The notes under the pieces are model-generated. The model was given only the letters and a program-made list of their open reading frames with translations. It searched no databases and had not been told where the DNA came from. DNA of 64,000 bases, from NCBI GenBank assembly GCA_008638375.1, contig CM018038.1, positions 12,471,740-12,535,739 on the forward strand, read 5' to 3'. Positions within the stretch are counted from its first letter, which is position 1, and each line of letters begins with the position of its first letter. This document shows, piece by piece, positions 11,907 to 22,018 of this stretch. The stretch comes from Nyssa sinensis. Lineage: Eukaryota; Streptophyta; Magnoliopsida; Cornales; Nyssaceae. The position numbers and the translations under genes are program-made.

Positions 11907-12482
11907 CAACCTAACCTAGTTGACTGGAGATCCCAAGATCTAGGTTCAAAGGGCGAACTGAACTATGAAACAACTTAGTACGCACTGAGGAGATATTTAC
12001 TCCTAACCATTCCTATGATGAGACAATGCACATCTGCTGCGAGAACCAAGGATAAGTTACGCTTTTAATGATCTCTGTATCTTGGAAAGATGTCCAAGTA
12101 GGGTATTGTAGGATACTCTTCATAGAAATCACCTATGCGAGTAAGAAGGGGCCGCTTTTATAGGAATTTTAAAGGCTGAATTCTCTAAAACACTCATAGA
12201 ACCAAGAGGTGCTCAAGGCCAAAATGAACACAAACGTGAGAACCAACTATGTCTGAAAGGGTACTGTGTGATTTCTATTGTCTTGGTTTACACAAACGGC
12301 TAACAGTTCAAAGACCTCACATCTACTGATTAACTAAGTAAATCCGATAGTCGTTCACTAGGGCCAGTTCAAAGCCAGTAGGCTACTTAACCCAATGCAG
12401 TAACCTTTTCACTATACTCGAACTAGTGTCTGCATATCATTTGCATTACTTTCAGTCAATTTCATTCATGTGGGGGATTGTT
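11907..12482 (+). other. Copia-1 3' untranslated region and polypurine tract
   Basis: About 560 noncoding bases end in the polypurine tract GTGGGGGAT (12470-12478), which primes plus-strand DNA synthesis in LTR elements. TGTT at 12479 matches the first four bases of the 5' LTR; nothing further of a 3' LTR is present. Confidence 0.8.
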
Positions 12483-14545
12483 TCATGGACTCTTCCTCCT
12501 AATAATACTGCCAATTCTTCCATCCATTCAAAAGCAAGTGCAAGCCCATGCACTTGGATTGGAGTTTCCAGCAACATTGATGGAATTGTCAACAGATTGA
12601 ACCTCTCAAATTCAAGTGTAAAAGGTACACTATATGATTTTCCATTTTCATCTTTCCCAAATCTTGCATATTTTGAACTCAGTGTGAATTGGTACCATCC
12701 CACCACAAATCAGTAACCTCTCCAAACTCAAATATCTTGATTTGTCCATCAATCTGTTTTCGAGAATAATCCTACCAGAAATTAGCCTGCTAACAAATCT
12801 TGAGACCCTCCACCTGGTCAAAAATCAATTGAACGACTCGATTCCTCATGAAATAGGTCAGCTACTTATTGAGCTTGCTTTGTACACCAACAATCTTGAA
12901 GGTTCCATTCCATCTTCGTTGGGCAATTTGAGCAACTTGGCTTATTTATATCTCTACAGTAATTACCTTTCTGGTTCCATACCTCTAGAAATGGGAAATC
13001 TCTCCAATCTTGTTGAGCTGTACATGGATACCAATCTTTTAAGCGGTCCCATCCCTTGGACTTTTGAAAACTTGAGAAAGCTAATTATGTTGTTTCTGTT
13101 CAACAATCAACTATCTGGTCCCATCCCTCCAAAGATAGGAATGTTGAAAACACTCGAGACATTAAGCCTCCAAACAAACAATCTATCAGGCCCAATCCCA
13201 GTGTCATTAGGTGCTTTAAGCTCCTTAACTCTTCTACATCTTTACAACAATAAACTTTCTGGTCCTATTCCTAAAGAATTAGGAAACTTTAATTCTATCA
13301 TTGATCTAGAATTGAGCGAGAATCAACTAAATGGGTCCATTCTTGCTTCATTCTGTAATTTGAAAAGCTTAGAAATTCTGTTTCTCCATCAAAACCAACT
13401 TTCAGGTCCCATTCCACAAGAATTTGGGAATCTAAAAAATTTGGTCGTACTTGAAATCGACACAAATTAGTTATCTGGCCATTTGCTGGACCAGATTTTT
13501 CAGGGCAAAAAGCTTCAAAACTTCATTGTAAACAATAACCGACTCAATGGTCCAATCCCCAAAAGCTTGAGAGACTGCTCAAGTTTAGCCAGAGTGCAAC
13601 TCGATGCAAACCAGTTGACTGGAAATATATCTGAAGATTTTGGTGTTTACCAAATCTGCAATTCATGTAACTAAGTTACAATAAATTCTTCGGTGAAATC
13701 TCATATAAATGGGGACAGTGTCAACAATTGACTGACCTACGGATGGCGGGGAACAATATCACCGAAAGCGTACCACCAGAGCTAGGAAATTCTACTCAAC
13801 TAAAGTATCTTGATCTTTCTTCCAATCTTTTAGTTGGGAAGATCCCAAAAGAATTCAGGAAGTTGACTTTATTGGTGTTGATTTTGAATGATAATCAACT
13901 TTTTGGTGGTATACCTCGAGAACTTGGATCGCTAACTGAACTACTGTATCTTGATCTGTCTACAAACAGATTGAACGAGTCAATACCAGGAAACCCACAT
14001 AATTGGTTGCAGCTGACACACTTAAACTTAAGCAACAATAGGTTTAGTCAAAAGATTCCACTTAATATAGGTAAGTTAACTCACCTATCTTAGCTTGATT
14101 TGAGTTATAACTCAATCTCTGGGGAGATACCATCGCAAATCAAAAGTTTGCAGAGTTTGGAGACATTGAATCTTTTCCATAATAACCTATATGGTTCCAT
14201 TCCAAAGGATTTTGAAGAAATGCGTGGCTTGTTTTATGTTGACATTTCATACAACGAGTTGTAAGGTCCCATCGCTGACAGCCAAGCCTTTAGAGATGCC
14301 CCCGCAGAGTCATTGTAGGGGAACAAAGGTTTGTGTGGCAATGCTACGGGATTGCAACCTTGCGAAAATTCCTCTATGGTGTATCAACATACTGCAAAAA
14401 AGGGCCACTAAATCATTCTTATAATTTTCCTCCCTCTTTCTGTATCACTTTTACTTCTTGGGGCATTCATTGAAATTTTCAATATGTTTGAGCGAAGAAA
14501 AGGAAGGACAGAAGTTGAACAAAGCGATATGCAGGATGAAAATTT
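12483..14545 (+). pseudogene. LRR receptor kinase, extracellular half (split)
   Basis: Extracellular leucine-rich repeat domain and membrane segment of a receptor kinase of the MIK2/MDIS1-like group. The N-terminal signal peptide is missing; reading begins inside the LRRNT cap (SPCTWIGVS) next to Copia-1. Some 20 repeats of the plant type (LxGxIPxxLGxLxxL) follow. A hydrophobic membrane helix (IFLPLSVSLLLLGAFI) lies near 14425-14475, followed by a basic juxtamembrane stretch. The frame is broken by a shift near 12690 and by stops at 13468, about 13672, 14091, 14262, 14316 and about 14410. The sequence stops mid-codon at 14545, where Copia-2 inserted, and resumes at 20078. Confidence 0.9.
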
Positions 14546-14789
14546 TGTTGAAGTTAATCCAGATTATTAATTGGTCATATTTATCTTAGTTAGTTGTAAT
14601 CTTTATCTAAGATGGAGTTTAATCTAAATGGGTAGATTTAGTTTGAGTGACGTTTATCTTTATCAGTTAGTTTTATCAAAGTCTATTTATTGTGTGGTTA
14701 TTTCAGTTTGTCAGTAGAGGAGTCATCAATAAAATACACTCAATTCGTTTCTTCATTATTTTTAAGGTGTTTGCTTTATTGCCCCAACA
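14546..14789 (+). repeat. Copia-2 5' LTR
   Basis: Begins TGTTGAAGTTAATCC and ends GCCCCAACA. Includes an AATAAAA polyadenylation-like signal near 14729. Confidence 0.95.
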
Positions 14790-14792
14790 AAC

Positions 14793-14804
14793 TGGTATTA
14801 GAGC
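14793..14804 (+). other. Copia-2 primer binding site
   Basis: TGGTATTAGAGC lies three bases inside the LTR and matches the initiator-Met tRNA site TGGTATCAGAGC with one mismatch. Confidence 0.85.
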
Positions 14805-15405
14805 CGAGTTGACCAAACCCATTTCATAAGCCTTTCGGAGTCCTGTGGGCAAATCCATCACTGTCCTTTGCCACTCATTCAATACCGCATCAAGAGCACT
14901 GTTGCTCAATATTGACTAGGACCTTGCAGTTGTCAGCATCAAGACCAACGTCATCGAAAACAAATCTAATCGAGCGGCAAGTGTCACTATCCTGCTCAAG
15001 GCAGGCATTAAGCACTACATCAGATATCTGATCATAGAGCTTATCTGGGTGACCCTCATTCACAGATTCAGAGCTTGGATTTCTCTAAGGCGATTCAACC
15101 GGCTCCGAGTTCTACTGCCACGCCTCCAAAGTCTTCTTTTCGGATCCTCCCACTGATACGATCCGACGCCTCAAGAATCAGTATACCGTTGATGCCGTTC
15201 TCCGCCAACACCTTTGTTGCCGATAAAGATCCAAATTATCTCCATTAGTATCACCATATTCTCCCTTCATAACTGAACCATACCCCCCTTCTTCTTCCTC
15301 TTAAGGCCACTCACTGCGCTCCCTCGACTCATCTTCGTTAACCTCTCTGAACCAAGCTTGTTTGAGTTGGAAGTGAATCTTAAGCAGCAACGAACAAAGC
15401 ACTAA
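14805..15405 (+). other. Copia-2 leader
   Basis: About 600 bases between primer site and gag start. No open frame with a recognisable product; presumed 5' UTR and packaging region. Confidence 0.6.
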
Positions 15406-16371
15406 ATGGCTGCACTTAATGGTTCCATTCAGCCCAATCTTCCAAAGTTTGATGGGAATAAGTTTGGTCGTTGGTGTATTCAAATGAAGGTGTTGTTTGG
15501 CTACCAAAAGATTCTTGAAATTGTAGAGAATGGATTTGCTGATCCTGGAGAGAATGCAACAATAGCCCAACGAGAAGCCTTGCGAGAGAACAAGAAGAAA
15601 GATCAGAAGGTGTTGTTTCTCATTTATCAATCTGTTGATGAAACAGTTTTTGAAAAGATATCAAGGGCAACCACAGCAAAGCAGGCATGGGATATTTTGA
15701 AAAAATACTACAAGGGAGATGAGAAGGCTAAGAAGGTGAGACTCCAGACTTTACGACGACAATTTGAACTTTTGTAGATAGAGAAATCTGAAAGTGTGTC
15801 AGATTATTTTACTCTAGCACTCTTTGTGGTGAATCAAATGCGAATGGATGGGGAGAAATTTGAAGATGTGACTCTAATCGAAAAGATTTTATGGACTTTG
15901 ACAATGAGATTTGAACACATTGTCGTGGCGATTGAAGAATCAAAAAATTTGTCTGAGATGACGATTTAAAAATTGTTGGGCTCCTTGAAAGCTCATGAAC
16001 ATCGCATGAATGAGAAGTCCATCGAGAAGCCAATTGAGCAGGCATTTCAAAGTCAAGTCTCAATCAAAAAAGAGAAAGGTGTTGAAGATTCTGATGTTAA
16101 AAAAGGCCAGGGAACCAACAGATATCGTGGTAGAGGAAGACGTGGTGGCTATTATGATAAAAAAGGAGGAAGGAGCAACCATGGACATAATACGGGACTA
16201 GGATGGCATAAGAGCCCTCTGTCAGATTCAAACAATAGAAATTCACAAAGTGGACGTGGACATGGACGTGGACGAGGGCGAGAAAAATATGATAAATCAA
16301 ATATGAAATGCTATGAATGTCAATGCCTTGGTCATTATGCATCTGAGTGCAGATTCAAAAAGGAGAATTAG
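15406..16371 (+). pseudogene. gag: Copia-2 gag
   Basis: UBN2-type gag starting at 15406 (MAALNGSIQPNLPKFDG). A stop at 15775 and a second at about 15967 (TAA) interrupt it. The C-terminal part is rich in Gly and Arg (RGRGRRGGYYDKKGG) and ends in a CCHC zinc knuckle with its metal ligands kept (CYECQCLGHYASEC, about 16309-16350). A stop at 16369 closes this part. Confidence 0.88.
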
Positions 16372-16429
16372 GATGGAGAACATGCGAGTTATGCTCAAAT
16401 AGGTGAAAGTGAAGAAAATCACACTCTAC

Positions 16430-17932
16430 TGATGGTTTTCTCAACAATGGAGACTAAAACATGTGGTTCTTGGACACCAGCTGTACCAACCATATGTGCG
16501 GCAAGAAAGAATTATTTGTTGATTTAGATGAATCGATGTAATCCAAAGCCAAGTTTGTAGATGACAGCACAATTCCAGTGATGGACAAAGGGCGAATTCT
16601 CATTCAACTGAAGAATGAAAATCATCAATATATATCCGATGTGTTCTGCGTCCCTTGTATGAAAAGTAATTTATTGAGTTTGGGACAGCTTTTGGAGAAG
16701 GGGTATGATATGCGGCTTCGAGATAATTAGATTACCATGGCTGATAACAAAGGTAAACTCATTCTTAAGGCTCCACTGACAAAGAATCGTATGTTCCGCA
16801 TTGAAATTAAGAATGATGTTTATCCTGGTTTAAATGCAATTGTAAAAGATGATTCTTGGTTGTGGCATCTTCAATTTGGATATTTAAATTTTTGAAGCTT
16901 AAAGTTGCAAGCTCAAAAGAATATGGTGAAGGGATTACCATTTATAAATCATCCTGAACAATTTTATGAAGGATGCATTTTTGGGAAGCAACATAGATGG
17001 CCATTTGTAGTTGAAAGGGCTTGGCGTGTTTTAAAACCACTTGAAATGATACACTCTGATATGTGTAGCCCAATGAATATTATGTCGAATGGAAAGAACA
17101 GATACTGTTTGACTTTTATTGATGATTTTAGTAAAAAAATATGTGTCTATTTTTTGAAAATAAAGTCTGAAGTTTTTGATTATTTCATACATTTCAAGAC
17201 CCTAGTTGAAAGACAAAGTGGATACCTTATAAAAGTTCTGCGAACTGATGGTGGGAGTGAATACACTTCCAATGAGTTTGCTAAGTATTGTGCAGATTAA
17301 GGAATAGAACATGAAGTGACAATTCCATACACACCGCAACACAATGGAGTCGCCGAAAAAAAGAACCGAACCATCATGGATGTGACACAAAGCATGTTAA
17401 AGGCCAAAGGTATGCCAAATACTTTTTGGGCTGAAGCTATCTCATGCTCTGTTTATTTGTTGAATAGATCTCCAACCAGAAGTGTACAAAATATCACACC
17501 TGAAGAAGCTTGGAGCGGGTTCAAACCAGGTGTAAAGCATCTGAAGGTGTTTGGCTCAATTGCTTATGCTCATGTTCCAAGTGCAACGAGGACGAAGTTA
17601 GATGATAGGGGAAAAAAATAATATTCATTGGCTACAAATCTGGGCTTATTAATGGCTACAAACTATTTAATCACATCACAAATAATTGTGAGTAGGGATG
17701 TAATGTTTGATAAAGAAGATGCTTGGAGCTAGGGCGAAGAGGTGGAGCATGATTCACGTCAAAGTTCTATTCTCATTGACCTTGAAGATGAAGCCATTAC
17801 GTCACAAAGTGTTCTAGCTAATGAAGAATCACAATCAGCTCCTGCCTATGAAGTATCAACATCACTTGTTCCATTAAATGTTGGCAGACCAAAGCGAAAT
17901 CTATAGCCATCCACACGGTTAACTGATTTTGA
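16430..17932 (+). pseudogene. pol: Copia-2 protease and integrase
   Basis: A degraded protease lies near 16460-16740 and includes SNLLSLGQLLEKGYDM. Pre-integrase and integrase follow: [20 protein letters not shown] and HNGVAEKKNRT carry the three catalytic acidic residues, but stops at about 16893 and 17298 and a frame change near 17618 break the frame. The linker toward RT (RPKRNL, then TRLTDFEV) is recognisable up to 17932, where the inverted segment begins. Confidence 0.85.
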
Positions 17933-17939
17933 GGTAATT

Positions 17940-18001
17940 GTCATTTCTCTCTATTGCTTTTATCTCCATATTCATGGCTTCAACCCATTTCTTGTTCTGA
18001 C
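17940..18001 (-). repeat. Short inverted piece of Copia-2 pol
   Basis: About 62 bases read as polyprotein (NKKWVEAMN-like) only on the minus strand, although the flanking pol reads on the plus strand. It matches 18914-18975, which is also in minus orientation. The sequence returns to plus orientation at CATCCCACAAAG. Confidence 0.8.
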
Positions 18002-18676
18002 ATCCCACAAAGACACAAAGCAATTGATGTGAAATGAGTTTTCAAAACAAAAATCAAGCCGAATGGTGAAATTAACTGATACAAAGCAAGGTTAGTTGCA
18101 AAAGGTTACGAGCAACGGCCAAGTCTTGATTATTAAGAGGTATTCTCTCCTGTTGCTAGAATTGAAACTGTGAGATTAGTGATTGCATTGGTTGCACAAA
18201 ATTGTTGGAATATCCACCAAATGGACGTGAAGTCGGCATTTTTAAATGGGCACCTTCATGAAGAAGTTTATGTAAAGCAACCTGCTGGATATGTGAAAAA
18301 GGGTGATGAAAACAAAGTCTGTAGGCTTAAGAAAGACCTCTATTGGCTGAAGCAAGCTACAAAAGCATGGAACAAATGCATAGACACTTTTTTTTTTCAG
18401 GAATATGGATTTAAAAAATGCACATGTGAGCATGCTCTGTACACAAAGAAGAATGCTGCTGGTGATTTGCTGATTGTTTGTCTCTATGTTGATGATTTGA
18501 TTTTTACTAGCAACAATCTCAGCGTGATGGAAGAATTTAAGTAAGCTATGATGCGAGAGTTCGAGATGATAGATATTGGTCCTATGTCTTATTTTCTCGG
18601 CATTGAGGTTGTACAAAGCAAGGCTAAAATTTTTATTTGCCAAAAGAGGTATGCTACTGAGATTTTGAAGAAGTTT

Positions 18677-18843
18677 AAAATGCTTGAGTGTAATCCTGTG
18701 AAAACTCCAATTGAAACTGGAACAAAGTTGTCAAATGAAGGTAGTGATGAAGCTGTGGATCCCACATATTTTAAAAGAATGGTTGGAAGCTTGAGGTACT
18801 TAACATGCACATGGCCGAACATTTCATATGGGGTTGGTTTGAT
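18677..18843 (+). repeat. Direct duplication in Copia-2 RT, copy 1
   Basis: About 167 bases coding for the RT region from LECNPVKTP to SYGVGLI. It recurs at 19059-19227 with about a dozen differences, so the duplication is not recent. Confidence 0.85.
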
Positions 18844-19058
18844 TTTGGTTTTGAAAACCTATTTCACATCAATTGCTTTGTGTCCATGTGGGATGTCAGT
18901 GAGTTCCCAACGTGTCATTTCTCTCTATTACTTTTATCTCCACATTCATGGCTTCAACCCATTTCTTGTTCTGAACTGCCTCTTCAAATATGATGAGGTC
19001 ACAATCTGCAAACATAGCCAGGTGCACTAGATCTCCATTAGTATCAATAGCATCATCA
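18838..19058 (-). repeat. Inverted segment of Copia-2 pol
   Basis: On the minus strand this reads as the part of the polyprotein that normally lies between integrase and RT (DDAIDTNGDLVHLAMFADCD, then NKKWVEAMNVEIKVIERND, then HKAIDVK). Here it sits inside RT in reverse orientation, between the two direct copies of the NPVKTP block. Confidence 0.85.
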
Positions 19059-19227
19059 GAAATGCTTAAGTGTAATCCTGTGAAAACTCTAGTTGAAATT
19101 GGAACAAAGTTATCGAAGGAAGGTAGTGATGAAGCTGTAGATCCCACATATTTTAAAAGAATGGTTGGAAGCTTGAGGTACTTAACATGCACATGGCCAG
19201 ACATTTCATATGGTGTCGGTTTGATTA
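19059..19227 (+). repeat. Direct duplication in Copia-2 RT, copy 2
   Basis: Second copy of the 18677-18843 block. From here the pol frame continues normally into RNase H. Confidence 0.85.
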
Positions 19228-19823
19228 GCAGGTTTATAGAAGCACTTTGTCAATCCCATCTACAAGCTGCAAAGAGAATATTGCGTTATATAAAAGGCAC
19301 CTATGACCATGGATTATTTTATTCTTCAGAGGCCAAAGGTGATCTTGTAGGTTTCTCTGATAGTGATTGGGGAGGAGATCAAGATGATCGAAAGAACACT
19401 TCTGGCTATGTATTCTACTATGGCTCAACTATTTTCTCATGGTCTTCAAAGAAACAACCCATTGTGGCTCTCTCAACCTGTGAAGCAGAGTATGTTGTAG
19501 CAGCTTTAAGTGCGTGTCAAGAAATTTGGTTACGAAATTTGTTGGGTCAAATTCATGTTTAGATCAGCGGGCCCACAAAAATCTTTGTTGATAATGTTTC
19601 AGCTATTGATTTAGCAAAGAACCTAATTACTTATGGAAGAAGTAAACTTATCGATACGCGCTTTCATTTCTTACGTGATCAGGTGAAGAAGAATGAGCTC
19701 CAACTTGTTTATTGCAAGTCTGAAGTACAAGTGGCAAACCTTTTCATAAAGCCTCTGAAGTTAGAATCATTTATCAAGTTGAAAGACATGCTGGGAATTG
19801 ACAAACAAAATAAAAATTTGAAT

Positions 19824-19833
19824 TAAGGGGGGA
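19824..19833 (+). other. Copia-2 polypurine tract
   Basis: TAAGGGGGGA immediately precedes the 3' LTR. Confidence 0.85.
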
Positions 19834-20077
19834 TGTTGAAGTTAATCCAGATTATTAATTGGTCATATTTATCTTAGCTAGTTGTTATCTTTTTCTAAGA
19901 TGGAGTTTAATCTAGATGGGTAGATTTAGTTTGAGTGACGTTTATCTTTATCAGTTAGCTTTATCAAAGTCTATTTATTGTGTGGCTATTTCAGTTTGTA
20001 AGTAGAGGAGTCATCAATAAAATACGCTCAATTCGTTTCTCCATTATTTTTAAGGTGTTTGCTTTATTGCCCCAACA
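19834..20077 (+). repeat. Copia-2 3' LTR
   Basis: 244 bp, same ends as the 5' LTR. Nine differences from the 5' copy, seven of them transitions or changes at T-rich sites. Confidence 0.95.
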
Positions 20078-21093
20078 AATTTGATTTCAATATCAACTTC
20101 TAATGGAAAAGAAATGTATGATGAAATCTTAAATGCCACGAAGGATTTTGATACTTCATGTTGCATTGGACAAGGAGGGTATGGAACAGTCTACAAAGCA
20201 AAGCTACTATCAGTTGATATCATAGCCGTAAAGAAACTTCACTCATTTTTTGAGACAACAGATCGAAATGGATTTTTAAATGAGATAAGGATATTAACAG
20301 AAGTACGACATAAAAACATTATAAAACATTATGATTTTTATTATCATACTCAACACTCCTTTTTGGTGTATGAATACTTGGAAAGTGGTTACTTGGCCAC
20401 AATCTTGAGCAAAGAAGAAGAGGCTAGAGAATTGGGTTAGCTTATGAGGATAGATAATATTAAGGGCGTGGTTAATGCTTTGTCGTACATGCACCATGAC
20501 TGTTCACCACCGATTGTCCACCAAGACATATCAAGCAAAAATGTTTTGTTGGATTTTGAGTTTGAGACTTGTGTTTCAAACTTTGGCACAACTAAGCTTC
20601 TAAAACTAGACTCATCAAATTAGAGTACGCTTGCTGGCACATACGAATATATTACTCCAGGTAAAATAGTTTTAAGTTATCCTAAATTAACATAGAATAC
20701 AGGGCATATGTTTATGGTTATATTTTCCTTTTTCTTTGCAGAACTTCCTTACACAATGAAGGTAACTGAAAAGTGCGATGCATATAACTTTGGGGTGCTA
20801 ACATTGGAAGTGATCAAAGGACAACATCCGGGTGATTTCATTACTTCACTATCATCTTCATCTGTTGCAAACAAAATGTTGGAAGATGTTTTGGAGCAAC
20901 GCCTTTTACATCCCTCAATTGAAGTTGAAGAGTTACTAGTATCCATTGCAAAGTTCATGTTTACATAAAAATCCACAATCTAAGCCAACCATGCCCATTG
21001 TCTCCCAATTGTTATCAACCCGAGTAACACCTTCCCAAAGCCATCCCACTCAATCACACTTGGAGAGTGTGGAAGGCAATTTAGTTTAGTAAA
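20078..21093 (+). pseudogene. LRR receptor kinase, kinase half (split)
   Basis: Continues the gene cut at 14545. Kinase features in order: glycine loop GQGGYGTVYKAKL, invariant Lys in IIAVKKLHS, helix C Glu in FLNEIRIL, catalytic loop HQDISSKNVLL and metal-binding NFG. The canonical HRD and DFG are thus HQD and NFG; loss of the DFG Asp predicts a dead kinase. Stops lie at about 20438 and 20622. An 81-base intron with GT and AG ends (20661-20741) splits the activation-segment Glu codon, as in functional relatives, so this is an original gene copy and not a processed one. A frameshift near 20950 precedes the C-terminal NPQSKPTMPIVSQLLS block, ending near 21093. Confidence 0.92.
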
Positions 21094-21374
21094 TAAATAA
21101 ATATATATATATATATATATACACACTAGATAGTAAATAAATTCGTTGTGTTCAAACAAAATCACTGTGTATCTTTCAGGATTTCTATTATTCTGAGCAT
21201 CTATATGTAATTTGATTTTAATCTATAAAATAAAAAATATTCCCTTGTGTAATTGATGTCCTCGTACAATAATTTTTTCCACTTATCAATATAAGTAATG
21301 TTATACTCCCGATAACATATCAATAAAAAATATTGCCTCGTGTAATTGATTGTCCACCGATTAGCTTTTGTAAT
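21094..21374. other. Spacer between receptor kinase pseudogene and gypsy B
   Basis: AT-rich, with a TA microsatellite at 21100-21121. A TGTAATTGATTGTCCACC motif appears at 21341 and again at 21370, overlapping the left edge of the B LTR, with a weaker third copy near 21247. Confidence 0.6.
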
Positions 21375-21927
21375 TGATTGTCCACCAATCTTCACATGAC
21401 ACATGTACCTACCGAATAGCCATAGCTCATCCATCTAGAACAGGTTTAACATATGACCGTCGGAGCTTATTGATCAGGAGCCCATGTAATCCTATAATTC
21501 ACTTCAAGCTCAGAAGGCACTACGAACACTCAAAAGAGGGTTCCAAACCTACTGCCTTCTTAAGCACTCTACCGAGTTAAGGATAAGGAAATAGTATTCA
21601 ACAAGGAAACTGCCACCTACGGATATTATTCAAGTGCAGTATCCAATATGATAACTGCCATTCTCTGATGATCGAATCCCTAATTTCACGACTCCGAATC
21701 CTAATCAACTTAGGAAATCCACAGCCTATAAATAAAGCCCTAAGGTACGCTTTTTACATTCATGCTCAGTCAATTATTTTCAATTACAGTCTTTCAATTC
21801 AGTTTATTGACTTTATCATCGGAACGGCTACCGTCGGAGCCAATCCGGAATCCCTCTGATCATTTTCTTTGAGTGTTCAATAGGCGACGGAGACTAGAGC
21901 CCCTATCGACCAAAAAGTGTAGCATCA
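21375..21927 (+). repeat. 5' LTR of gypsy B
   Basis: The right end GTGTAGCATCA at 21927 and the body align with the 3' LTR. The first about 15 bases (TGATTGTCCACCAATC) differ from the 3' LTR start, so the left edge has been altered and 21375 is a best estimate. A TATAAATAAAG box lies near 21726. Confidence 0.8.
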
Positions 21928-21948
21928 ATTTGGCGCCGTCTGTGGGAA
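21928..21948 (+). other. Primer binding site of gypsy B
   Basis: TTTGGCGCCGTCTGTGGGAA directly follows the LTR and is shared with A and C. Confidence 0.75.
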
Positions 21949-22018
21949 CGACAATCGTTTCTTACCAAAAGTTCTCTTCTTTACGAACAAATTCATTTTC
22001 CTTCCTATCAGGAGAATC

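Larger units (their letters stand above)
6371..12482 (+). mobile_element. Copia-1, Ty1/copia element without 3' LTR
   Basis: The 5' LTR begins TGTTGGAAAATAATGGG at 6371. It is followed by leader, gag, protease, integrase, RT and RNase H in the copia order, then a polypurine tract at 12470-12478 and the four bases TGTT that would start the 3' LTR. At 12483 the sequence becomes receptor kinase coding sequence, so the rest of the 3' LTR is missing. No target duplication can be assigned. Coding lesions are few: one stop and one frameshift in gag, one frameshift at the gag-pol overlap, and two stops in RT/RNase H. Confidence 0.9.
17933..19826 (+). pseudogene. pol: Copia-2 RT and RNase H, rearranged
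   Basis: RT motifs in order: MDVKSAFLNGHLHEEVYVKQ, LYWLKQATKAW, catalytic YVDDLIFTSN (near 18490), then SYFLGIEVVQ. Around 18677-18843 the block from NPVKTP to PNISYGVGLI is followed by an inverted upstream segment, then by a second direct copy of the same block (19059-19227). RNase H continues (GFSDSDWGGDQDDRKNTSGY, STCEAEYVV) and ends near 19826 at the polypurine tract. Stops at 18542 and 19560 and several frameshifts are present. Confidence 0.88.
14546..20077 (+). mobile_element. Copia-2, complete Ty1/copia element in the receptor kinase gene
   Basis: 5532-bp element with 244-bp LTRs (14546-14789 and 19834-20077), primer site, gag-pol remnants and polypurine tract. A perfect 5-bp target duplication, AATTT, flanks it (14541-14545 and 20078-20082). 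Removing the element and one duplication restores the receptor kinase frame across the junction. By hand count the LTRs differ at 9 of 244 positions (about 3.7 percent), so the insertion is fairly old. All coding regions are broken, and there is a complex inverted duplication at 17940-19230. Confidence 0.97.

Noticed and set aside
12426..12716. A 96-codon frame as a small receptor-like gene
   Set aside because: Its first part is Copia-1 3' UTR and polypurine tract, and the rest is the truncated start of the LRR pseudogene.
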